A stretch of 20,559 bases of DNA. Source: Ruminococcaceae bacterium UBA737 (GTDB lineage Bacteria > Bacillota > Clostridia > Oscillospirales > Acutalibacteraceae). The notes beneath the pieces were generated by a model that saw nothing but the letters and a program-made list of their open reading frames with translations, was not told where the DNA came from and searched no databases. The translations under genes were made by a program, and so were the position numbers. The stretch covers positions 3,930 through 24,488 of the forward strand of contig DBKZ01000088.1 of NCBI GenBank assembly GCA_002297415.1. Direction: 5' to 3'. Position 1 is the first letter of the stretch; each line of letters begins with the position of its first letter. Shown in pieces: positions 1 through 6,951 of this stretch.

Positions 1-567
1 GTAAAGCGACGGCGTTACCATTACGGAAAAGCCTCTTCCCGCTTCACAGCTCCATTCAACGGATTTTTTTCTCGGCACCGCGGACGCCGCAAGGAACATC
101 ATTATAGCACCACCGTGCATAATAACAGCGCTGTTTGTTATCCCCTTATCCATCATATCGCGGACTACCGTATTAAAGCCTAAAGCTATTCTTTTAATAA
201 AATTCTGAGTGGTTTCTCCGCCCTCGGGCGCTTCAAGCTTTCCCGACGTCCAATCAATATAATCGGGATCGCTTTCAAGCTCTGAGGCTGTTTTGCCCTC
301 GAATTTGCCGAAATCATATTCAGTAAGCTCGTCGATTATAACAGGCTCAAACCCCGGATATAAAACCGCTCCGCTTTGTCTGCTCCTTAAAAGAGGACCC
401 GAATAGAGAGCTTCTATATCGGGATAATCAATATTTTCCCTTAAATCTCTGAGCTCTTTAAGTCCCTCTGGGCAAAGCGGAAGATCCGTTCTGTTTCCTA
501 TATAACAGCCTCTTAGGTTTCCGTCCGTAAGCCCGTGGCGAATTAAATGAATTTTATAGGTTTTCAC
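1..567 (-). CDS. Histidine phosphatase family protein (phosphoglycerate mutase-like), 3' end outside window
   Basis: The 189 visible codons are open to the window edge. They show the histidine phosphatase signature LIRHG near residues 8-12 (phospho-acceptor His), the conserved EYDFGKFEG segment in the middle, and the second catalytic His in IMHGG. Enzymes of this superfamily remove phosphate from sugar phosphates, cobalamin precursors or similar small substrates through a phosphohistidine; the actual substrate cannot be read from sequence. The start is a GTG at 565-567, which overlaps the hemW stop by 4 bases (GTGA) and is preceded by a GGAG box, so translation is probably coupled to hemW. 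It is the third gene of the pduL-hemW operon. The C-terminus is missing only because the window ends. The superfamily call is firm; a CobC/GpmB-type subclass is open. Confidence 0.88.
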   Translation of the reverse strand, partial: MKTYKIHLIRHGLTDGNLRGCYIGNRTDLPLCPEGLKELRDLRENIDYPDIEALYSGPLLRSRQSGAVLYPGFEPVIIDELTEYDFGKFEGKTASELESDPDYIDWTSGKLEAPEGGETTQNFIKRIALGFNTVVRDMMDKGITNSAVIMHGGAIMMFLAASAVPRKKSVEWSCEAGRGFSVMVTPSLY

Positions 568-1646
568 GAAATCAACTCCGTTATAATTTGATTGGAAAGC
601 AGCATTCCGCGGTCCGTAAGAGAAACACGCGGATAATCAAGATTTATAAAGCCCTCTTTTTTAAACTTTATAAGCTTTTTATCATCAGGCGCGACAAAGG
701 CCGAAATATCTGCTCCGCGCGATGTTCTGAGCCCCAGCATAATTCTTTCGTCGTCCGAGCCGCCGTGACCGTCAAAATAGGTTTCGGGCTCTTGCATGAA
801 TTTATGCAGGTCGGCTTTATAATAAAATCTTTTGCCGTCAAGAAAAGAGGCGGCTGAAGGTCCTATGCCTAAATACTCCTCGTCCATCCAGTATTTCATA
901 TTATGTCTGCTGTAATAAGAGGGCTTCGAAAAATTGGAAATTTCATAATGCTCATAGCCGTTTTTTTCGAGGGTTTCACAAACAAACATATATTGCTCCG
1001 CCTCTTCATCGTCGGGCGGAACGGCTGTATTCTGTTTTTCAAACAGCGTATTTTCCTCAATTTTAAGAATATATGCGGAAATATGCTGAGGCGAAAGCCG
1101 CAAGAATGCGTCAAGCGTGTGTTTAAGCGATTTTAAATCGCTGTTCGGCAGACCCATCATCAGGTCTAACGAAATATTTTTAAAGCCCATGCTTTTTGCG
1201 ATGCAATAAGCGTTCCGCGCTTCTTTGGCACTATGAATTCTTGAAAGCTTGCGAAGTTCATCGTCATTAAAGCTCTGAACGCCCAAGGACAAACGGTTTG
1301 CCCCGTTTTCAAGAACCGAGCTTAAAAAGCTCTCTGTGCAGGATTCGGGATTAGCCTCGACGGTTATTTCCGCGTCCTCAGTGACATCAAAATAATTCTT
1401 CGCCGCTTTTATAAGTGTTCCTGCTGATTTGCCTAAGAGCGACGGCGTTCCGCCGCCTATATAAACAGTATCAACGGGGCGGTCTAATTTACCGCCCCAT
1501 TTTTTCATTTCCTTTTTAAGTGCCGACAAATACTGTCTTACAAGTCCGCTTTCAAAAAACGACGAATAGAAATCGCAGTAAGCGCAGCGCTTTTTGCAAA
1601 ACGGAATATGTATATAAAGCCCTAGGGGATTAGCCAATGATCTCAC
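564..1646 (-). CDS. hemW: Radical SAM heme chaperone HemW (HemN-like)
   Basis: This is a radical SAM protein with HIPFCKKRCAYCDF near the N-terminus: three Cys spaced CX3CX2C bind the 4Fe-4S cluster. GGGTPS, EANPES, LSLGVQSF and LDLMMGLP follow, then HNMKYW and GIGPSAASF typical of HemW. HemW is known as a heme-binding chaperone that inserts heme into respiratory enzymes; it is often misnamed coproporphyrinogen III oxidase. No other heme gene is visible here. An ATG at 1733 is in frame but would overlap pduL by 104 bases and add about 30 residues with no family similarity. I prefer the GTG at 1644-1646, which has an AAAGGAAG ribosome site 8 bases upstream and gives 360 residues. A TTG at 1637 is also possible. 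The start overlaps the end of pduL, and the stop overlaps the next gene. Confidence 0.9.
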   Translation of the reverse strand: MRSLANPLGLYIHIPFCKKRCAYCDFYSSFFESGLVRQYLSALKKEMKKWGGKLDRPVDTVYIGGGTPSLLGKSAGTLIKAAKNYFDVTEDAEITVEANPESCTESFLSSVLENGANRLSLGVQSFNDDELRKLSRIHSAKEARNAYCIAKSMGFKNISLDLMMGLPNSDLKSLKHTLDAFLRLSPQHISAYILKIEENTLFEKQNTAVPPDDEEAEQYMFVCETLEKNGYEHYEISNFSKPSYYSRHNMKYWMDEEYLGIGPSAASFLDGKRFYYKADLHKFMQEPETYFDGHGGSDDERIMLGLRTSRGADISAFVAPDDKKLIKFKKEGFINLDYPRVSLTDRGMLLSNQIITELIS

Positions 1647-2202
1647 CGATGCAGCTTCCTTTAACCGCCGCAGCATTAGCCTCATCAGTATCAATATGCA
1701 TAGCAAGCGCATAGCTGTCCGAAACTCTGACAACTACATCGTCAAATGTAAGCGCTCTGCCCTCTGTCGGGATTTTAACGCTTACTATCTGCTTATCCTT
1801 AAGACCGAATTTTTCAGCATCTGCTGTGGTCATGTGGATATGGCGCTTTGCGGCGATTACGCCTTCGGTAAGCTCAATTTCTCCGCAGGGACCTACAAGC
1901 TTACATGCGCCCGAGTCCTTAATATCGCCGGATTCTCTGATAGGAGCGGTAACGCCTACTGTGCGCGCGTCTGTCAAAGAGAGCTCAACCTGATTTTCTT
2001 TTCTGCAGGGTCCTAAGATAGAAGCCTTAAGCGTTGCCTTAGGGCCGACTATAGTTACCTTTTCCTCGCAGGCAAACTGACCCGGCTGAGAAAGATTTTT
2101 CTTAGGAGTAAGCTCATGGCCCTCTCCGAAAAGGATGTTAAGCGCTTCCTTTGTTACGTGCACATGGCGTGCAGAAATTTCAACCAATACTTCTTTTGAC
2201 AT
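1630..2202 (-). CDS. pduL: PduL-type phosphate acyltransferase (phosphotransacetylase)
   Basis: The 190-residue protein has the two PduL half-domains, each with a zinc-binding histidine motif: SARHVHV (His13, His15) and KRHIHM (His121, His123). PduL enzymes interconvert acyl-CoA and acyl phosphate, and are unrelated in sequence to the classical Pta. The protein begins directly with the catalytic domain, without the N-terminal extension that targets PduL into microcompartments, and no shell genes are nearby. It is therefore probably a cytosolic acetyl-CoA/acetyl-phosphate enzyme for fermentative ATP production. Whether acetyl or propanoyl is preferred is not visible. The ATG is preceded by AAAGGAAG. 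It is the first gene of an operon continuing into hemW, whose start lies inside its last codons. Confidence 0.92.
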   Translation of the reverse strand: MSKEVLVEISARHVHVTKEALNILFGEGHELTPKKNLSQPGQFACEEKVTIVGPKATLKASILGPCRKENQVELSLTDARTVGVTAPIRESGDIKDSGACKLVGPCGEIELTEGVIAAKRHIHMTTADAEKFGLKDKQIVSVKIPTEGRALTFDDVVVRVSDSYALAMHIDTDEANAAAVKGSCIGEIIG

Positions 2203-2241
2203 TTTTATAACTTCCTTTACAGAATTTTATTTTATATTCTA

Positions 2242-2269
2242 ATTTTATCATATTTAAAATCTTTTACAA
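2242..2269 (-). promoter_or_regulatory. Candidate sigma-A promoter for pduL operon
   Basis: On the minus strand TTGTAA (2264-2269) and TAAAAT (2242-2247) are separated by 16 bp, about 40 bp upstream of the pduL ATG. The region is AT-rich, so a chance match is possible. Confidence 0.5.
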
Positions 2270-2286
2270 GACCTTTTTAGAAAATT

Positions 2287-3126
2287 TTACACTCCCCGAA
2301 ATCCTCTTCCGATAATCTCACTGCTTGTTGTTATTATCATGAAAGCCTGAGGGTCGATTTCCCTAACGGCTTTTTGAAGCCTTACCGCCTCAATTCTTCT
2401 GCAAACGGTATGAAGAGCGGTCTTATTATCGTGGGTATAAGCGCCTGTTGCGTTAACCAAGGTTGCCCCGTGATGAAGATTTTTCATTATATATTCGGAA
2501 ATCTCCTCGCTGTGCGTCGTTATTATCATAAAATATTTACAGCTGTTCATGTTTTCTATAACGCCGTCAACAATAAACGCTTTTGAGAAAAGACCCAGCA
2601 CCGAGAAAAGCCCGACCTTTATTCCGAACACAAAGAATGATGACATTGCAATTAAAAAGTCTACGCACAAAAGCGATTTTCCGACATTTAAATGAGAATA
2701 TTTTTTTAGGATAAGCGCTACGATATCGGTGCCGCCCGAAGACGCGGCATAATGAAAAATCAGAGCCGAGCCAATAGAGGTTAAAAGCATGGCATAAACA
2801 AGCTCTAAAAACGGCTGATTTGTAAGCGGAGCTTTCAGAGGAAAAAGAATTTCAAAAAGCTTTGTAAGCAAGGAAAAAAGCAGACTGCAATAGACCGTTC
2901 TTATCCCCGTTTCCTTTCCGAGTACCAAAAATCCGAGAATGAGGCAGAAAATGTTTATGACTGAAATCCACGTAGCGGGAGACACGGCAGTAAGCTTTCC
3001 TAAAATCGTTCCTATTCCGCTGACTCCGCCTGTTGAAAAGCCGTTCGGAATTTTAAAGAAATAGACTCCGCAGGTGAGCAGAACCGTACCGAAGGTAATG
3101 TAAACATATTCTTTTAATGCTTTCAT
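2287..3126 (-). CDS. YitT family membrane protein (DUF161 + DUF2179)
   Basis: The 279-residue protein matches the usual YitT-family size. The first ~190 residues hold about five or six hydrophobic segments of the DUF161 type, including the conserved HYAASSGGTDIVALIL stretch. The last ~85 residues form a soluble domain of the DUF2179 type, with MIITT repeated at its beginning and end as in the family. YitT proteins are common in Firmicutes; their biochemical role is not established. The C-terminal domain is thought to sit in the cytoplasm and may be regulatory. An AGGAGA ribosome site lies 7 bases before the ATG. The gene is preceded by its own near-consensus promoter, divergent from the PadR operon, and ends 84 bases before pduL with no clear terminator between them, so read-through into pduL is possible. 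Confidence 0.9.
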   Translation of the reverse strand: MKALKEYVYITFGTVLLTCGVYFFKIPNGFSTGGVSGIGTILGKLTAVSPATWISVINIFCLILGFLVLGKETGIRTVYCSLLFSLLTKLFEILFPLKAPLTNQPFLELVYAMLLTSIGSALIFHYAASSGGTDIVALILKKYSHLNVGKSLLCVDFLIAMSSFFVFGIKVGLFSVLGLFSKAFIVDGVIENMNSCKYFMIITTHSEEISEYIMKNLHHGATLVNATGAYTHDNKTALHTVCRRIEAVRLQKAVREIDPQAFMIITTSSEIIGRGFRGV

Positions 3127-3156
3127 TTTTTCTCTCCTAAAAGCCTTGTTTTATTA

Positions 3157-3185
3157 ATTATAGAATAACCCCGGCGATTTTTCAA
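3157..3185 (-). promoter_or_regulatory. Sigma-A promoter for the YitT-family gene
   Basis: On the minus strand TTGAAA (3180-3185), a 17 bp spacer and TATAAT (3157-3162) lie about 30 bp upstream of the ATG. It is back to back with the PadR promoter, whose -35 begins only 19 bp away, so the two polymerase sites are close enough to interfere. Confidence 0.8.
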
Positions 3186-3204
3186 CAGATTTTAAAAAAA
3201 TATA

Positions 3205-3233
3205 TTGACAAAAACAATACTTCGTGTTATGAT
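3205..3233 (+). promoter_or_regulatory. Sigma-A promoter for the PadR-DUF1700-DUF4097 operon
   Basis: TTGACA (3205-3210), a 17 bp spacer and TATGAT (3228-3233) lie 24 bp before the PadR start codon. A strong AAAGGAGG ribosome site follows at about 3244-3251. Confidence 0.85.
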
Positions 3234-3242
3234 GTATTACAC
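3224..3242. promoter_or_regulatory. Candidate PadR operator over the -10 and start site
   Basis: An imperfect inverted repeat GTGT-N-AT-N5-AT-N-ACAC covers the -10 box and the predicted transcription start of the padR promoter. PadR regulators commonly repress their own operon from such a position. Binding is inferred, not shown. A second, shorter pair (AATAC at 3216-3220, GTATT at 3234-3238) overlaps it. Confidence 0.45.
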
Positions 3243-3257
3243 TAAAGGAGGTATTAT

Positions 3258-3578
3258 ATGGACGGTCAGTTGAAACGGGGACTTTTGGATATTTGCGTTT
3301 TAGCGGCTATAAAAAGCGAGGATTCATACGGATATAAGATAATCAAGGACTTAAAGCCGTATATCGAGCTTTCCGAATCCACATTATATACAATTTTAAA
3401 ACGCTTGGAGACGGCTCAAATGCTTACAGTCCGCACTGCGGAGTATTGCGGGAGACTTCGGAAGTATTACCGCATTACAGAAGAGGGACTTAAAAGGATA
3501 GAAGAGTTTAAGTCGGAATGGAAGGAAATTCTAGCTATTTATAAATTTGTAACCAAGGAGGATGAGAGCAATGAATAA
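3258..3578 (+). CDS. PadR family transcriptional regulator
   Basis: The protein is a 106-residue winged-helix regulator of the short PadR type. Signatures are the N-terminal LKRGLLDICVLAAIKSEDSYGYKI, here quoted only as a landmark for the first helices, then STLYTILKRLE in the recognition helix region and RKYYRITEEGLKRI in the wing. PadR proteins are dimeric repressors that respond to envelope stress, drugs or phenolic ligands. In Firmicutes this subtype is repeatedly found ahead of DUF1700 and DUF4097 genes, as here. Translation of the next gene begins inside its last codons. The promoter carries an inverted repeat over the -10 box, consistent with autorepression of the whole operon. The ligand is unknown. 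Confidence 0.93.
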   Translation: MDGQLKRGLLDICVLAAIKSEDSYGYKIIKDLKPYIELSESTLYTILKRLETAQMLTVRTAEYCGRLRKYYRITEEGLKRIEEFKSEWKEILAIYKFVTKEDESNE

Positions 3579-4173
3579 ACAGGAATTTATTATCGCACTG
3601 CGCAAGGGTTTATCGGGACTTCCGCAGGATGAGATTGAGGAACGGCTGACATTTTACAGCGAGATGATTGACGACAGAATTGAAGAGGGTCTTTCTGAGG
3701 AAGACGCGGTATCCGCCGTCGGCTCTGCCGAGGAAATCGTTAATCAGGCGGTGGCGGATATTCCGCTCGTTAAAATTGCAAAGGAAAGAATTAAACCCAA
3801 AAGACGGCTTAAAGCATGGGAAATCGTGCTTTTAGCACTCGGCTCTCCGATATGGCTTTCTCTCGGCATTGCCGTAGCCGCGGTTATTCTCTCGGTTTAT
3901 ATTTCGCTTTGGGCGGTAATTATTTCACTTTGGGCGGTATTTGCTTCGTTTATAATCTGCGCGGCAGGAAGTGTTCCCGCCGGAATTATCTTTATAAAAA
4001 ACGCAAACAAAATTTCAGGCGCCGTTATGTTGCTCGGAGGAATAGTCTGCGCAGGGCTTTCGATATTTATGTTTTTCGGCTGTAAGGCGGTTACGAAAGG
4101 AACTTTAATACTTACTAAAAAAATTGCGTTACGGATAAAGAGCTGCTTTATCAGAAAGGAGAATGCGAAGTGA
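3571..4173 (+). CDS. DUF1700 domain-containing membrane protein
   Basis: I chose the ATG at 3571, not the one at 3562: it has an AAGGAGG box at good spacing and gives MNKQEFIIALRKGL, the usual DUF1700 start. The first ~75 residues are a soluble helical domain with the pattern LPQDEIEERLTFYSEMIDDR and SEEDAVSAVGS typical of the HAAS/DUF1700 fold. After a basic linker (about residues 75-85) come three hydrophobic segments and a basic tail. The protein is probably an inner-membrane partner of the DUF4097 protein. Function is not established; the family is thought to relate to envelope stress. It overlaps padR by 8 bases and the next gene by 4 bases (GTGA), so all three genes are translationally coupled. 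Confidence 0.9.
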   Translation: MNKQEFIIALRKGLSGLPQDEIEERLTFYSEMIDDRIEEGLSEEDAVSAVGSAEEIVNQAVADIPLVKIAKERIKPKRRLKAWEIVLLALGSPIWLSLGIAVAAVILSVYISLWAVIISLWAVFASFIICAAGSVPAGIIFIKNANKISGAVMLLGGIVCAGLSIFMFFGCKAVTKGTLILTKKIALRIKSCFIRKENAK

Positions 4174-5132
4174 AAAAGTCGGCAAAAATTTGGCTGATTA
4201 CGGCAGGTGCGCTTGCGCTTTTCGGCGGAACAGCTTTTTTAGGTTTAATGTCAGCGCTTAAATGGGATTTTAAAAAGCTGTCAACGGTTAAATACGAAAC
4301 AAACACTTATGAAATCAGCGAGGATATAAGCGATATATCAATTCTTACCGATACTGCGGATATTGTTTTTGCAAGGTCTGAAGATGATAAGAGCAGGGTT
4401 ATAAGCTTCGAAGAGGAAACCGCCAAAAATTCAGTTACGGCTGAAAACGGAAAGCTTATTATCAAAACCGAAAATAAAAAATCGGGACTTGATTATATCG
4501 GATTTTATTTCGAACAGCCTAAAATAACTGTTTATCTTCCAAGTACTGAATACAATTCCCTGCGGATTAAAGGGAGCACGGGAAATGTCAGGATTTCAAA
4601 GGACCAAGCATTTAAAAATGTCGATATAAATTTAAGCACGGGCAATGTTGATTTTCGCTCCCCTGTCTCAGAATCTGTAAAGATAAAAACCTCTACCGGA
4701 AACATCGGCGTAAACCAAGCTTCGCTTGATACACTTGAGCTTTCAACCTCAACGGGCACGGTTACGGTTAGCGGTGTCAAATGCAGCGGCGATATAAAAA
4801 TAAAGGCTTCTACAGACCGAGCAAGCTTAACGGATATCACCTGCAAAAGCTTTAAATCGACAGGAGACACCGGAGATATTCTGCTAAAAAATGTTATAGC
4901 ATCCGAAAAGCTTTCAATTGAAAGAAGCACCGGAAATGTTAAATTTGACGGATGCGACGCCGCCGAGTTAGATATAGAAACCGACACCGGCGATGTAACG
5001 GGAAATCTGCTGACTGAAAAAGTATTTATAACAGATACCGATACAGGTGAGATAGATGTTCCGAAATCTGCGACGGGCGGCAAATGCGAAATCGAAACCG
5101 ATACGGGAAACATCAAAATAAACACCGATTGA
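4170..5132 (+). CDS. DUF4097 family beta-strand repeat protein, membrane-anchored
   Basis: It starts at a GTG overlapping the DUF1700 stop, with an AAAGGAG box 8 bases upstream. Residues about 5-30 form one hydrophobic segment (signal anchor). The rest is a series of short beta repeats, each carrying STGNV, STGNI, STGTV, DTGDV or DTGEI at roughly 17-22 residue spacing, as in the DUF4097 (adhesin-like) right-handed beta-solenoid. The bulk is probably on the outer face of the membrane. The role is unknown; related proteins accompany PadR/DUF1700 or PspC-like stress modules. The repeated Ser/Asp-Thr-Gly codons create a 197-codon open frame on the opposite strand, which I regard as an artefact. 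A bidirectional terminator follows 14 bases after the stop. Confidence 0.9.
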   Translation: MKKSAKIWLITAGALALFGGTAFLGLMSALKWDFKKLSTVKYETNTYEISEDISDISILTDTADIVFARSEDDKSRVISFEEETAKNSVTAENGKLIIKTENKKSGLDYIGFYFEQPKITVYLPSTEYNSLRIKGSTGNVRISKDQAFKNVDINLSTGNVDFRSPVSESVKIKTSTGNIGVNQASLDTLELSTSTGTVTVSGVKCSGDIKIKASTDRASLTDITCKSFKSTGDTGDILLKNVIASEKLSIERSTGNVKFDGCDAAELDIETDTGDVTGNLLTEKVFITDTDTGEIDVPKSATGGKCEIETDTGNIKINTD

Positions 5133-5146
5133 ATATCGGATAAACT

Positions 5147-5182
5147 AACACGGGCATAAAGCTTAAGCTTTATGTCCGTGTT
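5147..5182. terminator. Bidirectional intrinsic terminator between convergent genes
   Basis: A 16 bp stem (5147-5162 with 5167-5182, one G-U pair) and a 4-base loop are followed on the plus strand by a T-rich run (TTTATTTTATATATTTTT). It ends the PadR operon and also lies just past the stop of the minus-strand DUF2974 gene. The T-tract on the minus side is weaker. Confidence 0.88.
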
Positions 5183-5186
5183 TATT

Positions 5187-6278
5187 TTATATATTTTTAT
5201 CCGTAACCTTTTTAAAGCCCGATTTTGTGCTTTTAAGTAATATTTTAATTGCTTCCATTGCGGTTTTTCTTGTTGTTTCGTCCAGATTTTTGACCGATTT
5301 CAAAACGCTTACGGCGCTGTCAAACCATTTTTCGCCCATCTCATGGAGTGTTTCGGCATTTGTTTCGTTAGCAACCTTAAATACCGCCTCAACAAAAACC
5401 TCTAACTGATAAGGAGTCAGATCCGAAAACCAAGCCTTTACCGTCGAATCCACAAAAACACTGCTGTTATTTACGCTTTCAAGGAAAATGAATTTTTTGC
5501 CCTCGACATTCCATGAATATATATCATGCTGCATAAGACCCGAATTTTCGCTGTGCACCGTAAAAAAGTTTTCCTTATGGCCTAACAGCATTCCGACTAC
5601 CGAGGACTGAGGAACATAGGTATTTACCCTTTTGCAGATATTCTTATAACCGTCCGACTCCAAAACAGTATCGGTAAAGCCGGGACCGTCATAATTATAG
5701 ACCGCCGTAATTTTATTCTTTAAATCTTCCCTGCAATAAGCCGCGGAATAAACCGCAAGATTTCCGCCCTTTGAATGGCCTGCAATTATAAATTTTTTAT
5801 CCTTGCCCGAAAGGATTTTTTCAAGATATTCAGCCGCCGATTTTTGAGCGGGAACGGGACACATAAGCCCCATATTAAAATCCTCTTTCCAGCCGATAAG
5901 GGTATTATCGGTTCCTCTGAAGCAAACGCAGTAAAGGTTATCGGAAAGTCTTAAGGTAAGCGCGCAAAACTGAGTCTGCGACTGTCTGTCGGTTTTATGA
6001 ACGAACCCGAAGGCATAAGCGGAATTATAGCGGCTGCTTTCCTTTAAGGCTTTTATCAGCTTATAATCGTCCTTTATAAGTACCTTTTCTTCAATATTTT
6101 CTATTTTAAGCATTTTTTCCGCTGCATTTTTAAGCGTTATTTCCTCTCCTGCTTTTAAAATCCTTTCAAACGGCAGATAGGAAAGCCTTGCGCAAATTGC
6201 GCCGTCAATTTCATTAAAAGGATCGTTTTCAAATGTTATATCTCCGCGCCACAAAAGATAGTCAAGAATATTTGTCAT
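5187..6278 (-). CDS. DUF2974 lipase-like alpha/beta-hydrolase
   Basis: The 363-residue protein resembles the Mbeg1-like/DUF2974 family found in many Clostridia. The N-terminus (LDYLLWRGDITFENDPFNEID) matches the family opening. The central region has CFRGTDNTLIGWKEDF, as in class 3 lipases, and the nucleophile elbow GHSKGG with Ser169. DGPGF follows, where the catalytic Asp region is expected. The C-terminal ~100 residues are helical with no recognised domain. There is no signal peptide, so it is probably cytoplasmic. Substrate unknown; an esterase or lipase role is inferred from the fold. An AAAGGGG box lies 8 bases before the ATG. The gene stands alone, with the DUF559 cassette immediately upstream. 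I found no convincing sigma-A promoter in the 49-base gap, so its promoter may lie inside the cassette. Confidence 0.88.
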   Translation of the reverse strand: MTNILDYLLWRGDITFENDPFNEIDGAICARLSYLPFERILKAGEEITLKNAAEKMLKIENIEEKVLIKDDYKLIKALKESSRYNSAYAFGFVHKTDRQSQTQFCALTLRLSDNLYCVCFRGTDNTLIGWKEDFNMGLMCPVPAQKSAAEYLEKILSGKDKKFIIAGHSKGGNLAVYSAAYCREDLKNKITAVYNYDGPGFTDTVLESDGYKNICKRVNTYVPQSSVVGMLLGHKENFFTVHSENSGLMQHDIYSWNVEGKKFIFLESVNNSSVFVDSTVKAWFSDLTPYQLEVFVEAVFKVANETNAETLHEMGEKWFDSAVSVLKSVKNLDETTRKTAMEAIKILLKSTKSGFKKVTDKNI

Positions 6279-6321
6279 TTTTTAAACCCCTTTTTTTAAA
6301 TTCTAACCCATTTCTAATTTC

Positions 6322-6369
6322 GGCTCCCTATGACGAGGGAGCTGTCAGCGAAGCTGACTGAGGGAGAGA
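6322..6369 (+). repeat. Left hairpin repeat of the cassette
   Basis: Two small stem-loops lie in tandem: CTCCCT/AGGGAG around ATGACG (6324-6341), and a perfect 6 bp stem GTCAGC/GCTGAC with a GAA loop (6344-6358). The GAGGGAGAGA inner end follows. The last codons of the DUF559 gene lie in this repeat. Confidence 0.75.
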
Positions 6370-6714
6370 TTTTTTAACTGTTAAATCTATATATTCAGTT
6401 ACTCCTCTGAAATTACGGACTATATCCAAATTGCAAATTCTTATTATTCTTAAATCCATATTTTCTAACTCTGCGGTACGAATATTATCCTTTTCTTTTT
6501 GTTCGTCGGTATAATGTCCGCCGCCGTCAAGTTCAATAATAAGCCCCGCTTTTGCACAATAAAAATCCGCTATATAATTTCCGATTGCTTTTTGCCGTTG
6601 AAACCTTATGGGATAATATCTTAAAAACTCGTACCAAAGCTTTCGTTCCCAAGGTGTCATATTTTTTCTTAAAGTTTTTGCAAGAGGAATATTATTTTTA
6701 TTATATTCTTTCAT
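6328..6714 (-). CDS. DUF559 domain-containing protein (Vsr/PD-(D/E)XK nuclease-like)
   Basis: I chose the ATG at 6712-6714, with GGAGGGAG upstream, giving 128 residues; an in-frame ATG at 6732 would add six residues encoded by the repeat. DUF559 signatures are LRKNMTPWERKLWYEFLR at the start, FQRQKAIGNYIADFYC, and the putative active site ADFYC...IIELDGGGH, matching the Asp and Glu-X-Asp pattern of Vsr-like nucleases. Then come RIIRICNLDIVRNF and the C-terminus. The last 13 or so residues (SLPQSASLTAPSS) are encoded by the left hairpin repeat, so the tail was probably acquired from the repeat and is unlikely to matter for the fold. DUF559 proteins are predicted DNA endonucleases; the biological role is not settled. 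No methylase or mismatch-repair gene is adjacent. Confidence 0.88.
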   Translation of the reverse strand: MKEYNKNNIPLAKTLRKNMTPWERKLWYEFLRYYPIRFQRQKAIGNYIADFYCAKAGLIIELDGGGHYTDEQKEKDNIRTAELENMDLRIIRICNLDIVRNFRGVTEYIDLTVKKSLPQSASLTAPSS

Positions 6715-6716
6715 TG

Positions 6717-6829
6717 TCTCTCCCTCCGTCAAAACTTCGCTTTGCCACCGTCTCGGCTACCGCCTCGGTCGGCGCTTCTGCTTCGCAGAGGTGTCCACCG
6801 AACACCCGCACCATCGTCAGATGGAGGCT
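6717..6829 (-). repeat. Right hairpin-rich repeat of the cassette
   Basis: This GC-rich stretch in an AT-rich setting holds several stem-loops: TCTGC/GCAGA with a TTC loop (6777-6789), GGTGT/ACACC (6790-6806) and CCATC/GATGG (6811-6824). Its inner and outer ends match the left repeat in inverted orientation, but it is about 65 bp longer. Confidence 0.7.
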
Positions 6830-6896
6830 TATATTATACAAGCTTTTTCTTAAATCAAATATAACATTTTTTATTTGATTTTTCAAGATATATATG

Positions 6897-6935
6897 AAAA
6901 TAGAGTTATCCCCAAAAACGGAATAACTCTATTTT
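6897..6935. terminator. Terminator after the zinc-ribbon membrane gene
   Basis: A perfect 13 bp stem (AAAATAGAGTTAT at 6897-6909 with its complement at 6923-6935) has a 13-base loop, and T-rich ends on both strands. It lies 16 bases past the stop of the minus-strand zinc-ribbon gene and separates it from the DUF559 cassette. Confidence 0.82.
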
Positions 6936-6951
6936 TATGATACGATAATTA

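Larger units (their letters stand above)
6322..6829. mobile_element. DUF559 cassette bounded by imperfect inverted repeats
   Basis: The left end (GGCTCCCTATGACG at 6322) and the right end read on the minus strand (AGCCTCCATCTGACG from 6829) are alike. The inner ends are nearly identical and inverted: TGACTGAGGGAGAGA at 6355-6369 (plus) and TGACGGAGGGAGAGA at 6731-6717 (minus), 14 of 15 matching. The DUF559 gene fills the interior. No transposase and no clear target duplication are seen. Whether the unit moves as such is inference from its architecture. From general recollection, GAGGGAG-type hairpin repeats are common in genomes of related gut Clostridia. Confidence 0.5.

Noticed and set aside
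1647..1733. N-terminal extension of HemW to an ATG at 1733
   Set aside because: It would overlap pduL by 104 bases, has no family similarity, and better starts (GTG 1646 or TTG 1637) lie nearer the conserved core.
4560..5120. Short periodic repeats as a possible CRISPR or tandem repeat array
   Set aside because: The DNA repeats are degenerate and keep frame; they encode beta-solenoid turns, not identical repeats with spacers.
4532..5125. A 197-codon open frame on the minus strand
   Set aside because: It is antisense to the DUF4097 repeats; its periodic FPVSVS-like repeats simply mirror the Ser/Asp-Thr-Gly codons. It has no ribosome site and no family resemblance.
6552..6886. Open frames on both strands over the right repeat of the cassette
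   Set aside because: They are antisense to DUF559 or made of repeat sequence, with no recognisable domain.
6897..6935. Considered as part of the DUF559 mobile cassette
   Set aside because: Its sequence does not match the cassette ends and it behaves as a normal terminator for the zinc-ribbon gene.
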